Positions 48,314-56,189 of a DNA stretch of 64,000 bases are shown one piece after another (position 1 is the first letter of the stretch; each line of letters starts with the position of its first letter). A program made the translations under genes and the position numbers. The stretch comes from Thalassoglobus sp. JC818. Lineage in GTDB: Bacteria; Planctomycetota; Planctomycetia; Planctomycetales; Planctomycetaceae. The stretch is taken from the NCBI RefSeq assembly GCF_040717535.1, contig NZ_JBFEFI010000002.1, positions 248,001 to 312,000 of the forward strand, written 5' to 3'. The notes under the pieces were generated by a model that was not told where the DNA came from, did no database searches, and saw nothing but the letters and a program-made list of their open reading frames with translations.

Positions 48314-49078
48314 GAGATTCCCTTCTCGAATGCGTGGTTGATCGCGAATGGCAATTCAAGTCGTCTCGAAGCGATTTCGACCTGAAAGAACATCTAAGGT
48401 CGGAGAGTACCCCGAGATATGGAAACAGGGCAATCGCGATTCTCTCGCGGCGAGATGATTGGGTTTTGAGAAGCAGAGAGTGCGGAAGCGATTGGATGCA
48501 CTCGCCCTGAATGGAGCTTCCAGGGGATAGAAAGAAAGAAAGAGGGTGTTGACCTGGGATCAGCAGGCTCGGGAACACACCCTCTTTCTTCTATCCTGGA
48601 AATGGGTCTCGTTGTCCCACGATCGTCATAATCAGCACAATCGGTGCCAGTGTCGCAGGCGGCACATTTGGAAAGTTCGGTTCGTGCTGTAACTTGCTTT
48701 GAATCAGTGAGATACGTCCGAGGGCCGTTCCGGGTCCGGGCTTATGCCATCTTCTGGCTGTGTCATTTTTGTCAAGATTCCTGAATGAGTGTGAACGAAT
48801 TGCGTTCAGATCTTCGACGAATCGCCCGTCGGGCGTATCTAGGCTGACCGGCTGTGATGTTTGTTTCAGACGCAGTGCTGGATGTGTCCTCGGAATCTTC
48901 AGGTCCGTCACTCAGTGAGCGAGCGCAATTCACGACCAAAATGTGAGCTCGGTGAAACCATGAGAATGGCCTAAGAAGTTGCGAAAACTTATGGGTTTTC
49001 GCGGTTTGAATCCTTGGTTTCAGCGAATCGGGTCTAGAGTTGCTCACTGAATTTCATTCGAGAATGAAGGCGGATCCG
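48314..49078. other. Long gene-free divergent region
   Basis: About 765 bases between two divergent genes, containing the 84-base inverted repeat at 48518-48601. A minus-strand frame (48591-48911) ends inside the repeat but shows no signal, domain or ribosome-binding site. An RNA gene or mobile-element remnant could hide here. Confidence 0.5.
48518..48601. repeat. 84-base imperfect inverted repeat
   Basis: Left arm from 48518 (TTCCAGGGGATAGAA, then AGAAAGAAAGAGGGTGTT up to 48550) pairs with right arm 48574-48601 (AACACACCCTCTTTC, then TTCTATCCTGGAA) with small bulges. The 23-base centre contains CCTG and CAGG. It lies where neither neighbour ends, so it is not an ordinary terminator. Confidence 0.8.
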
Positions 49079-49582
49079 ATGATTTGCGACTCCTGCGGGG
49101 CAACGATGACCAGAGATGAAGAAAGTGTTTCATCTCAGTGCTTCGAGTGCGAACAGACCTGCTCCGCGACAGTGGCTTCGATTACAGCGGATGGAGTTTC
49201 GCCAGCGAGCGAGGTCAGCGAGTGTCTTTGCCCGAGCTGTCAAATTCCGCTGCAGTGTGGTTTCCTCGACGAAGAGATTGTCGAATACTGTCGGCAATGC
49301 AATGGGATCTTGTTCGATCAGGACCACTTTGCCTCAACCGTGTGGAGCCGTCGCTGTCACTACTCTTCGCCTGATGCACCAGCCCAGCCGGTCGACCCGG
49401 AGGAACTGACGCGTCAACGTCCCTGTCCGGTCTGCGATCGCTTCATGGAGTGTCATGTCTACTATGGACCGGGAAACGTGGCCATCGACAGCTGTAGCGA
49501 ATGCCTGATCGTCTGGCTCGATGAAGGTGAACTAACTTCGATCGAGCAAGCGCCTGGAGAACGAGCTTCCCAAAACGCCTGA
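49079..49582 (+). CDS. Multi-zinc-ribbon (TFIIB-like zf) protein
   Basis: Small cytoplasmic protein of 167 residues (ATG 49079, MICDSCGATMTRDEE; ATG 49064 is an alternative) with three Cys-x2-Cys pair sets: residues 3-24 (CDSCG and CFEC), the zf-TFIIB type repeat CPSCQIPLQCGF to YCRQCNGILFD, and CPVCDRFMECHVYYGPGN to CSECLIVWLDEGEL. The latter two match the zf-TFIIB family pattern, with a C-terminal W/F-D-E-G-E-L closing each ribbon. It may bind nucleic acid or protein. No more precise role is known. Confidence 0.83.
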   Translation: MICDSCGATMTRDEESVSSQCFECEQTCSATVASITADGVSPASEVSECLCPSCQIPLQCGFLDEEIVEYCRQCNGILFDQDHFASTVWSRRCHYSSPDAPAQPVDPEELTRQRPCPVCDRFMECHVYYGPGNVAIDSCSECLIVWLDEGELTSIEQAPGERASQNA

Positions 49583-49602
49583 ACTCTGACAGCTTCTCCC
49601 TG

Positions 49603-50946
49603 CTATGAGTCCGTCGAACGCAGTCTCTTCACAAGATCGATCGCTTCTTCGGTCGTGGAAATCTGATTGTTGAGTTGCGCATCTCGCACTGCGGTCAGAA
49701 GTTCTCGAAATTTCGGACCGGGTGAAAGTCCCACTTGAATCAGGTCTTGCCCATCGATGAGTTCCGGAGGATTAATTTCTTCCGCCGACGTCTGATCGAG
49801 AAATCCCTCCAGCTGATTCCATTCGTCTAGGTGCTTACGGGTGACGCTGACCTCCGCCTGAGCAATTTTGAGCCAGTCCGCAAAGAACGGGGATTGCGCA
49901 AGCCGTTTGAGTTTCGCGAGATCCATCTGAGTGACGCTCGCGAGTGTGTGGCGATGTTCGATGAGCCAACATGTTCGAGTGGTCTCGCGATTCGAGAGCT
50001 TAAGACGTTTGCAGATCTCAGTGACCTCTTCGACAGCACGATGATGTGAGTTCGGAACGGTGTCATCGGCGACGTCACGCAACACGACTGAGAAAGCGGT
50101 TTCGAAAAGTGGTTCGTCCAATTGGCTGAGAATGTCGAGGAGTTCGGTCCAATTCTCAAGCTGGCTTTCGATGGAGAAGTGGACCACCTCGGGAAGAATG
50201 ACTTGCAGGAGATTCAAAGACTCGCACAATTTCATCGCTGTAGCCCGATGCCGATCGATGAGCATCTTTCGAAGCTCCTGAGCGATTCGTTCCGGGCTGA
50301 CCACGATGATTTGTGAAGCCATTTGTGTGATGGCGTCCGCAGTCACCGGATCGAGCAGAAATCCTAAAGTGGCCGCGAATCGAACACCTCTCAGCATGCG
50401 GAGCTTGTCTTCGGACATCCGATCGTGCGGATCACCGATTGCCCGGACGACTTTCTGTTTCAAGTCAGCCTGTCCGCCGACGTAGTCCAGCACCTGCTTT
50501 TCAATCGGATCGTAGAACATGCCATTGATGGTGAAGTCGCGGCGATGGGCGTCTTCCTCAGCTGTGCAGAACTCAACTGATTCTGGTCGGCGGCCATCAA
50601 GGTATTCGCCTTCTCGTCGAAACGTTGCGACTTCAATTTGACCGGCCGATTTTGGACCCCGAACGATCATGACTCCGAAAGACTCTCCGACAGCGAGAGT
50701 TCTCTTCGGACCAAAGAGGTTTCTTACCGCTTCCGGTGGGGCATCTGTCGCAACGTCAAAGTCGTTCGGTTCGATATTTCGGAGCAGATCACGAACGCAT
50801 CCTCCCGCCCAATAGGCAGTAAACCCTTCGGATTTGAGGCGACGGATGACATCGATTGAAAAATCACGTGGGGGCACAGGAGTGGTCAATGCTTTGGAAC
50901 TTTGAATCTGAGAACGTGACTCGATACAGTTTGGACGCAGAGACAA
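49603..50946 (-). CDS. cca: CCA tRNA nucleotidyltransferase
   Basis: Adds or repairs the 3' CCA of tRNA. Head domain: YWAGGCVRDLLRNIEPNDFD (with the GG-x-VRD and DxD catalytic motifs) and ATDAPPEAVRNLFG; second motif: RRDFTINGMFYDP, then DKLRMLRGVRFAATLGF. The C-terminal part is helical without an HD domain. The start is uncertain: the frame is open from TTG 50946, only 25 bases from the divergent SDR start, and no ATG lies before the conserved FSIDVIRRLKSEGFTAYW. TTG 50889 or GTG 50877 are shorter options. A poly(A) polymerase function cannot be fully excluded. Confidence 0.92.
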   Translation of the reverse strand: MSLRPNCIESRSQIQSSKALTTPVPPRDFSIDVIRRLKSEGFTAYWAGGCVRDLLRNIEPNDFDVATDAPPEAVRNLFGPKRTLAVGESFGVMIVRGPKSAGQIEVATFRREGEYLDGRRPESVEFCTAEEDAHRRDFTINGMFYDPIEKQVLDYVGGQADLKQKVVRAIGDPHDRMSEDKLRMLRGVRFAATLGFLLDPVTADAITQMASQIIVVSPERIAQELRKMLIDRHRATAMKLCESLNLLQVILPEVVHFSIESQLENWTELLDILSQLDEPLFETAFSVVLRDVADDTVPNSHHRAVEEVTEICKRLKLSNRETTRTCWLIEHRHTLASVTQMDLAKLKRLAQSPFFADWLKIAQAEVSVTRKHLDEWNQLEGFLDQTSAEEINPPELIDGQDLIQVGLSPGPKFRELLTAVRDAQLNNQISTTEEAIDLVKRLRSTDS

Positions 50947-50971
50947 GAATCAACAAGGAGTCCCAAAGACG

Positions 50972-51697
50972 ATGTCTGGAAAAACTGTATTGATTACTGG
51001 TGGTGGAACAGGCATTGGAGCGGGCTGCGCTCATCAGTTTGCCCAAGCGGGGTATCGCGTCGCGATTTCTGGTCGCCGTGTCGAAAAGCTGAAAGAGGTT
51101 GCTGACTCGGCCCCGGACGGTGTGGAAATTCTGTGTCATGCTGCGGATGTCTCCAGTCGCGAAGACGTCGACAGCTTGTTGAATTGGGCGAATGAACAGC
51201 TGGGACAGGTCGATATCCTTCTCAACTGTGCTGGAATCAACATTGCGAACCGCAAGATGGAAGTGCTCAGTCCCGATGACTGGGACAAGTTGATGAAGGT
51301 CAACGCCACAGGGGCATACAACATCATGCGAGCCGTTCTTCCGCAGATGCGTGAACGAAAGGATGGCTTGATTATCAACGTCTCGTCAATCGCCGGTCTG
51401 CGTGCCAGCCTTCTCGGTGGCGTCGCCTACAGTGCTTCCAAGTTTGCGATGACAGCACTCGGGACTTGCGTTGGCCTCGAAGAGCGAGAGAACGGGATTC
51501 GCGTGACGAACGTCTATCCGGGCGAAGTTGAAACACCAATTCTTGACGCCCGACCGAATCCGGTCAGTGCGGAGCATCGAGCACGCATCCTGCAGCCAAG
51601 CGACATCGCCTCATTGATCGTGGCAGTGGCAGCACTTCCTCCTCGTGCTCACGTTCCGGATCTCGTGATCAAGCCGACCACTCAAGAGTTCTGCTAA
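50972..51697 (+). CDS. Short-chain dehydrogenase/reductase
   Basis: Classical SDR of 241 residues. The cofactor motif is VLITGGGTGIGAGCAHQFAQ, then NCAGINIANR, the catalytic Ser in NVSSIAGLRAS and the Tyr-x3-Lys in YSASKFAMTALG. The downstream YPGEVETPI suits the substrate-binding loop. Preference for NADP is suggested by the basic residues in AISGRRVEKL. Substrate unknown. It starts 25 bases from the divergent CCA-adding enzyme gene and converges with the secreted-protein gene at 51765, with a shared hairpin between them. Confidence 0.93.
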   Translation: MSGKTVLITGGGTGIGAGCAHQFAQAGYRVAISGRRVEKLKEVADSAPDGVEILCHAADVSSREDVDSLLNWANEQLGQVDILLNCAGINIANRKMEVLSPDDWDKLMKVNATGAYNIMRAVLPQMRERKDGLIINVSSIAGLRASLLGGVAYSASKFAMTALGTCVGLEERENGIRVTNVYPGEVETPILDARPNPVSAEHRARILQPSDIASLIVAVAALPPRAHVPDLVIKPTTQEFC

Positions 51698-51729
51698 TCG
51701 AACTGGCAGAAAGTTCTGTCACATCTTCG

Positions 51730-51772
51730 AAGTGATCCCGTTCGTTTACGAAGAGCGTTCAGGATCACTTTT
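51730..51772 (+). terminator. Hairpin at the convergent gene ends (SDR / secreted protein)
   Basis: AAGTGATCC (51730-51738) pairs with GGATCACTT (51762-51770) around a 23-base loop that holds a smaller stem. A short TTTT run follows on the plus strand. It ends the SDR transcript and overlaps the stop codon of the minus-strand gene. Confidence 0.5.
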
Positions 51773-52481
51773 GACGGATGTCGCTGCGATTCAGCTTCCT
51801 GAATGTTCTGCCGATATCTTCGGGCCAACTCGCCAGCGAATCCGGATCAGAGATGTTCCGTGAGATGGCCTTCGGTTGTGTTCGGTGTTCCGGCAACGTC
51901 CGAAACTGTATCTGGTGTGCCTGCTGATTGGAGTGGCTGAACGGATAGGGTTCAACGTGCTGAATCGCTTCAATTGTCTGAACAGGATCAGGTGAATAAG
52001 ACTGCTCGAGTTCGAACTCGAGCTCAGGTTCCGGGGGCGTGATCTCTTCCCGCGGTGGTGGAAGCTGAGTCGACTCATTCGGAGGGATGCTCGGGAAGAC
52101 CGGCTCGTGATTCCCTTGCGAGAGGTCCGTCATCGCCTCGTAGTAGTGCCAGAACTGCTGTGAATACGGCATTACCGGCGACATTTGGAATCGCTGAGCA
52201 GTGCTCGATTGGCTGAAGATGTGGTGATAGTTGTACGGTCGGAAGGAATGAAATCCTCCGTAGTACGGCATCACCTTGATGTAGCCGTGCTTCCAGGGTT
52301 CTTGATCGTCATAGAAATACAGCGGCTCGTTGTTGACGACAGAGTAGGAACCGTGCATCGTCGCTTCAGCTTGCTGAATGACGGCATCAGCATGCGCAGT
52401 CTGACTGACTTGCGCTCGTGCCGTTGATGGCAGAACGATCACCAGGAAGAGGAAAAGAGAGGGAGGATTGAAGGATTTCAT
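51765..52481 (-). CDS. Secreted Pro/Tyr-rich protein, unknown function
   Basis: This 238-residue protein starts at ATG 52481 with a clear signal peptide (MKSFNPPSLFLFLVIVLPST to ARA). After it come Tyr/Phe/His-rich stretches, GYIKVMPYYGGFHSFRPYNY and HHIFSQSSTAQRFQ, then a Pro/Glu-rich part (PPPREEITPPEPELEFELEQ) and a basic tail. The FRPYNYHH-type motif is a familiar element of planctomycete secreted proteins, but no function is known. The neighbouring secreted protein at 52769 shares the Tyr-rich style. The two are divergent. Confidence 0.78.
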   Translation of the reverse strand: MKSFNPPSLFLFLVIVLPSTARAQVSQTAHADAVIQQAEATMHGSYSVVNNEPLYFYDDQEPWKHGYIKVMPYYGGFHSFRPYNYHHIFSQSSTAQRFQMSPVMPYSQQFWHYYEAMTDLSQGNHEPVFPSIPPNESTQLPPPREEITPPEPELEFELEQSYSPDPVQTIEAIQHVEPYPFSHSNQQAHQIQFRTLPEHRTQPKAISRNISDPDSLASWPEDIGRTFRKLNRSDIRQK

Positions 52482-52768
52482 CGACAGAATCCTGTCAGAA
52501 TTCGACGCGAAGTGTGGGCCGCGTTGGCGTCTTGGAAGTGTGAATGACAATCCACTTTCCTACTCATCGGCTTGCGATTGGAGGAACTGAGTCAAAAGAG
52601 GAAGTTAAAAGCCAGAAAATTGACGTGGCCGTTACAACCGTTTCGACTCATTTGTTCGACTTGAGACTGTCAGAGTTTGGACCCAATTCCGCGGAATCGT
52701 TCAACATGGTTTCGCGGCAGTTTGTAGGCTCAAGGAGTGCTTTGTTTATCCCGTAAGAGGTCGGATCT

Positions 52769-53119
52769 GTGCGACATCGTTTGACATTGGCTTTCATCAT
52801 TCTGGCTGGATTCTGCGCGGACGAAAGCACTCGCTGTATCGCTGAGGCTCAGGAACAGGTGGTCCCTGCTGTGGAGCCACGAGTTCCGGAACCTCCCGTT
52901 TTCGACCCGAATCCTGAACCGATTGAGAATCCCCCAGCTAGCGAATTTGGAGATTCCAAAGCAGAAGCGTGGAATCCTCTGTGGTCGACACAACATCTGC
53001 ATCCGATTGTCGGTCCATCAGTCTCAGGCGGTTATCACTATCGATATCCCTACTACAGCTACCGACGTCCGTGGTTTCCAGCAGGGCCAGCCAGTCGCAC
53101 CGTCGACATTGTCTGGTAG
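52769..53119 (+). CDS. Small secreted Tyr/Pro-rich protein, unknown function
   Basis: This 116-residue protein starts at GTG 52769, with AGAGG nine bases upstream. The N-terminus (MRHRLTLAFIILAGFCADES) is a signal peptide. A Pro-rich linker (PEPPVFDPNPEPIENPP) follows, then a distinctive C-terminus, SGGYHYRYPYYSYRRPWFPA ending in SRTVDIVW. No known family. The resemblance in style to the divergent gene at 51765 suggests a shared surface role. This is only an inference. Confidence 0.75.
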   Translation: MRHRLTLAFIILAGFCADESTRCIAEAQEQVVPAVEPRVPEPPVFDPNPEPIENPPASEFGDSKAEAWNPLWSTQHLHPIVGPSVSGGYHYRYPYYSYRRPWFPAGPASRTVDIVW

Positions 53120-53126
53120 ATCTCGA

Positions 53127-53142
53127 TTCGTTGATCAACGAA
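53127..53142. promoter_or_regulatory. Perfect 16-base palindrome before the WYL regulator
   Basis: TTCGTTGATCAACGAA is a perfect inverted repeat just after the stop of the small secreted protein and 98 bases before the WYL regulator start. A likely operator, perhaps for the regulator itself. Confidence 0.4.
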
Positions 53143-53239
53143 GAGAAGGGGACGTTGAATTCACTGATCGCATGTGCGATAAACGACTTCGCCAAAGAGA
53201 GGACCGCTGCGGGACTTGGCTGAAGAATGAAAACTCCAC

Positions 53240-54229
53240 ATGTCAGTCATCAGTAAGATTCGACGGTTGCTGCAACTTCTCGAACGTTTGCAGTCAGGGC
53301 GCATTCATAATACGAAAGAGTTGGCTGATTTTCTGAAGGTGAGTCGGCGAACGATTTTTCGCGACATCAAGACTCTGCAGGATTCGGGGATTTCGATTCA
53401 CTACGAAGCGAGTCAGAGGGGCTACTGGATCTCAGAGAGTCCCTATCTTCCGCCGACCGATCTCACGCTTGAAGAGACATTGTCGTTGGTCTTGTTGTCT
53501 CAAGAATTAGGAAACTCAAAGCGAGGAATCCCGTTCTTCGACAAGGCCGGTGAGGCATCGTTGAAGCTGCGAAGCAACTTGCCGAACCATCTCAGTAGTT
53601 ACGTCGGAGAGCTCTCTACCGGGGTGAAAATGGGGACTGAGCCGAAGTCGACGCTCGATGATTCTCGCAGCCACTACGATCGTGCATTGGAAGCGATTGC
53701 CGACAAGCGGAAGCTCCGTATTCGATACGACAGCCTCTACGACCAGAAGGAAATCAGCACGCTCATCAGTCCGTATCGCATCTTCTTCAAACGTCGATCG
53801 TGGTACCTCATTGGGCGCTCTTCGATTCACCGGGCGGTGAGAACTTTTCACTTGGGACGAGTTCGCGAGTCGACATTGACCGACGATAAATTCGTCGTTC
53901 CAAAGCGGTTCAACCTCGAACAGTATTTCGGCAAAGCCTGGAATATGGTTCGCGAACGGGGCAACCGAAAACAGGTAACCGTCCGGTTTGCTCCCCTCGT
54001 CGCGAGAAACGTGGCTGAAGTGGCCTGGCACTCGACTCAAACCGTCATCTGGAACGACGACGGCACAATTGACTTTCATGTCACCGTGGATGGAATTCAC
54101 GAAATCTCATGGTGGATTCTGGGGTACGGCGACAAAGCGAAAGTTCTCGACCCGCCAGAGTTGGTCGAATTGATTCAGTCGCACATTCGAAATATGTCTG
54201 CGAACTACGAGCAACCGAAGGGTGACTAA
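53240..54229 (+). CDS. HTH-WYL domain transcriptional regulator
   Basis: Cytosolic regulator of 329 residues. The N-terminal winged helix (SVISKIRRLLQLLERLQSGR to FLKVSRRTIFRDIKTLQDSG) is of the DeoR/HTH_11 type. The WYL domain follows from about residue 150 (IRYDSLYDQKEISTLISPYR, RRSWYLIGRS, with W-Y-L present), and a C-terminal WCX-like part (VTVRFAPLVARNVAEVAWHS to EISWWILGYGDKAKVL). WYL proteins sense nucleic acid-derived or other small ligands in DNA-damage, phage-defence and metabolic control. No defence genes are nearby, so the regulon is unknown. Confidence 0.92.
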   Translation: MSVISKIRRLLQLLERLQSGRIHNTKELADFLKVSRRTIFRDIKTLQDSGISIHYEASQRGYWISESPYLPPTDLTLEETLSLVLLSQELGNSKRGIPFFDKAGEASLKLRSNLPNHLSSYVGELSTGVKMGTEPKSTLDDSRSHYDRALEAIADKRKLRIRYDSLYDQKEISTLISPYRIFFKRRSWYLIGRSSIHRAVRTFHLGRVRESTLTDDKFVVPKRFNLEQYFGKAWNMVRERGNRKQVTVRFAPLVARNVAEVAWHSTQTVIWNDDGTIDFHVTVDGIHEISWWILGYGDKAKVLDPPELVELIQSHIRNMSANYEQPKGD

Positions 54230-54453
54230 AGCGATGGCGACGAGTTCGAATCGGGACATTCTCGCAGCTTGCTTTGCCCAACTTCACAATTCTCCTCTTT
54301 CAAAGTGTCGTTTTCTGCCGGTTGATTCGCGGACCGGTCATCCCCATTTGATTCCATGTTGGCAGAGATTCACTGCTCAATTAGATTCTCGAACTGATTC
54401 TCTCACCGACTGAACAGGAGTCGTTAACCGTCAATCTCTTGGGAAGGACTCCC

Positions 54454-54663
54454 ATGCGACGCTTATTTTTACTACTGGCAGCAACATCTTTGATGGTCAA
54501 CGGTTGCACGATGATGAAGTGGTTGGCACCGCATCAATTGTGGAAACTCAACCGGCAGCCGGCGATCAGTCGGGATGATGCTTACTTCAGTATTCCGGCC
54601 GAACCAGTGGATTCAGTGAATACTGTCACGGAACGTGAAGCTGTGGCCACCTCTCCGTTTTAA
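54454..54663 (+). CDS. Small lipoprotein
   Basis: This 69-residue protein starts at ATG 54454 with GGGAAGGA seven bases upstream. The signal peptide MRRLFLLLAATSLMVNGC ends in a Cys suitable for lipidation (MVNGC). The mature part is about 50 residues with no known domain (MMKWLAPHQLWKLNRQPAIS). It lies between the WYL regulator and the LysM/YkuD gene, on the same strand. Confidence 0.7.
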   Translation: MRRLFLLLAATSLMVNGCTMMKWLAPHQLWKLNRQPAISRDDAYFSIPAEPVDSVNTVTEREAVATSPF

Positions 54664-54866
54664 TCTGCTTTCAGGACACCCAAACTCGGAAGACCGTGGA
54701 CCGCTTCTGCTGGTTCAAACAATAGCGAACGATGCTCGAGAACTTGTCCTGAAGCTGCATTGAGTTGGTTTGCACGTTTCCGGGGCTCAATCAAAACCCG
54801 ATGGCAAACTGGTGTTCTGGGAGGTTGTTTTCGGGATGACGGCACTTCGTCAAGGACGACTGCGAA

Positions 54867-56186
54867 ATGTATGAGTATCAACAACAAAAACATCCGCTTC
54901 AGACCTTTCAGTTCTGGTTCCTGATTCTCATCTGTGTCTGCGGAGTTGCCGCCTGGCAATCCGGGATGCTGACCGACCGAACTGAAGAAGCCGCAGTCGC
55001 TCGTCAAGTCATCAATATTCCTGACGAGCCGATGCCTCCGATCCCCGGCAGCAAGATTGACCGCGCACCTGCGTCGAACTCAAACATTCGCGTTGCTGCA
55101 GCACCTGAGCAAGCGGAGAGAGAAACACAAGCGGTCGATCTCTCCGTTCCGGAAGCTCCTGCACAAACTGAGGAGCAGGGTTCTTCCGCGCCGACGCGTC
55201 ATCAGTTGGACGAAAATCAATCGACGACCGATCTGCGATCAGAAGCTCCTGAAGTTGTTACGCTCTCGTTCGATCAAGTTGTTGAGGATGATTCCAACGA
55301 ATCTGGAATTCAGCAGGTGGCAGCAGTCGTCACTGCTTCTCTTACAGAAGGGCACAGAGCGACTTTTCTTCAACAACACCAAGTCGCGGAATCGCCCGAT
55401 CGCATTCGTGAAAACGGAATTGAAGAAGCGAGTGAAGTCGAAGAAGTCCACGAATTGCAGCCCGCTCAACCTCAGCTGAAAGCAGTTCCGCTCGATCTCG
55501 AATCGATCGATATCATGGTCGCTGAGGGACGAGAAGTTGAGGCACTTCGACAGCTTTCCATTTGGTACTGGAAAGAGCCGAGTTCTCGCCCGCAGATTTC
55601 TGACCGATTGACGGTCCTTTCGCGACGAGTTTATTTTCATAAGCAGCCGCATTACATCGAACCGTATGAAGTTACCTTTGGAGACAGCCTCGAAGCAATC
55701 GCGAGGCAGTATCAAGTTCCGCCTGAGTATCTGTCCCGGATCAATCAGATCTCTCCGGACCGAATCCGCGCCGGACAAAAGCTCAAAGTCAATCAGGGAC
55801 CATTTGAAGTTGTCGTAGATTTGAGTGACTACGAACTGACAGTCCACGCACAAGGCTACTTCGTTGTCCGAATGCCCGTCGGAATCGGACGCGATGGATT
55901 GACTCCAACTGGCAGCTATCGTGTCACTGACAAAGTGGTCGAGCCGGTCTACCAAGGACAGAACAGAAGTGCTTCCAGCAACGTTTCCTCAAGCTCTGAT
56001 GGAAAATTCTGGATTGCTTTCAACGATGAACAAGACTCACTCAACGGTATCGGCTTTCACGGAACGATCAATCACGAGTCGATCGGGAAAGCAGAATCGA
56101 ACGGATCGATTCGCGTGCATGATCAACACATCCAAGACCTGTTCAACCTTTTGACTGTCGGATCGAAAGTCGTCGTTCGTCCCTGA
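54867..56186 (+). CDS. LysM protein with degenerate L,D-transpeptidase domain
   Basis: Predicted periplasmic protein of 439 residues with an N-terminal membrane anchor (TFQFWFLILICVCGVAAWQS). A long Gln/Glu/Ala/Pro-rich low-complexity region (residues 40-215) is followed by a LysM domain (about 267-311, with DSLEAIARQYQVPPEYLSRI and IRAGQKLKVN), then a YkuD-like L,D-transpeptidase fold (315-439): VVVDLSDYELTVHAQGYFVV, GRDGLTPTGSYRVTDK and FHGTINHESIGKAESNGSIR. The family's catalytic motif is S/T-x-G-C-x-R, but here the Cys is Ser414 (codon TCG at 56106-56108). The His in FHGT is kept. It therefore probably lacks classical Cys-based crosslinking activity, or uses Ser. Confidence 0.9.
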   Translation: MYEYQQQKHPLQTFQFWFLILICVCGVAAWQSGMLTDRTEEAAVARQVINIPDEPMPPIPGSKIDRAPASNSNIRVAAAPEQAERETQAVDLSVPEAPAQTEEQGSSAPTRHQLDENQSTTDLRSEAPEVVTLSFDQVVEDDSNESGIQQVAAVVTASLTEGHRATFLQQHQVAESPDRIRENGIEEASEVEEVHELQPAQPQLKAVPLDLESIDIMVAEGREVEALRQLSIWYWKEPSSRPQISDRLTVLSRRVYFHKQPHYIEPYEVTFGDSLEAIARQYQVPPEYLSRINQISPDRIRAGQKLKVNQGPFEVVVDLSDYELTVHAQGYFVVRMPVGIGRDGLTPTGSYRVTDKVVEPVYQGQNRSASSNVSSSSDGKFWIAFNDEQDSLNGIGFHGTINHESIGKAESNGSIRVHDQHIQDLFNLLTVGSKVVVRP

Positions 56187-56189
56187 GGT

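Noticed and set aside
48591-48911. 106-residue minus-strand frame ending in the inverted repeat
   Set aside because: No recognisable domain or start signal, and its stop is part of the repeat arm.
54234-54413. Short plus-strand frame after the WYL regulator
   Set aside because: Overlaps the regulator's end region, lacks a ribosome-binding site and has no protein features.
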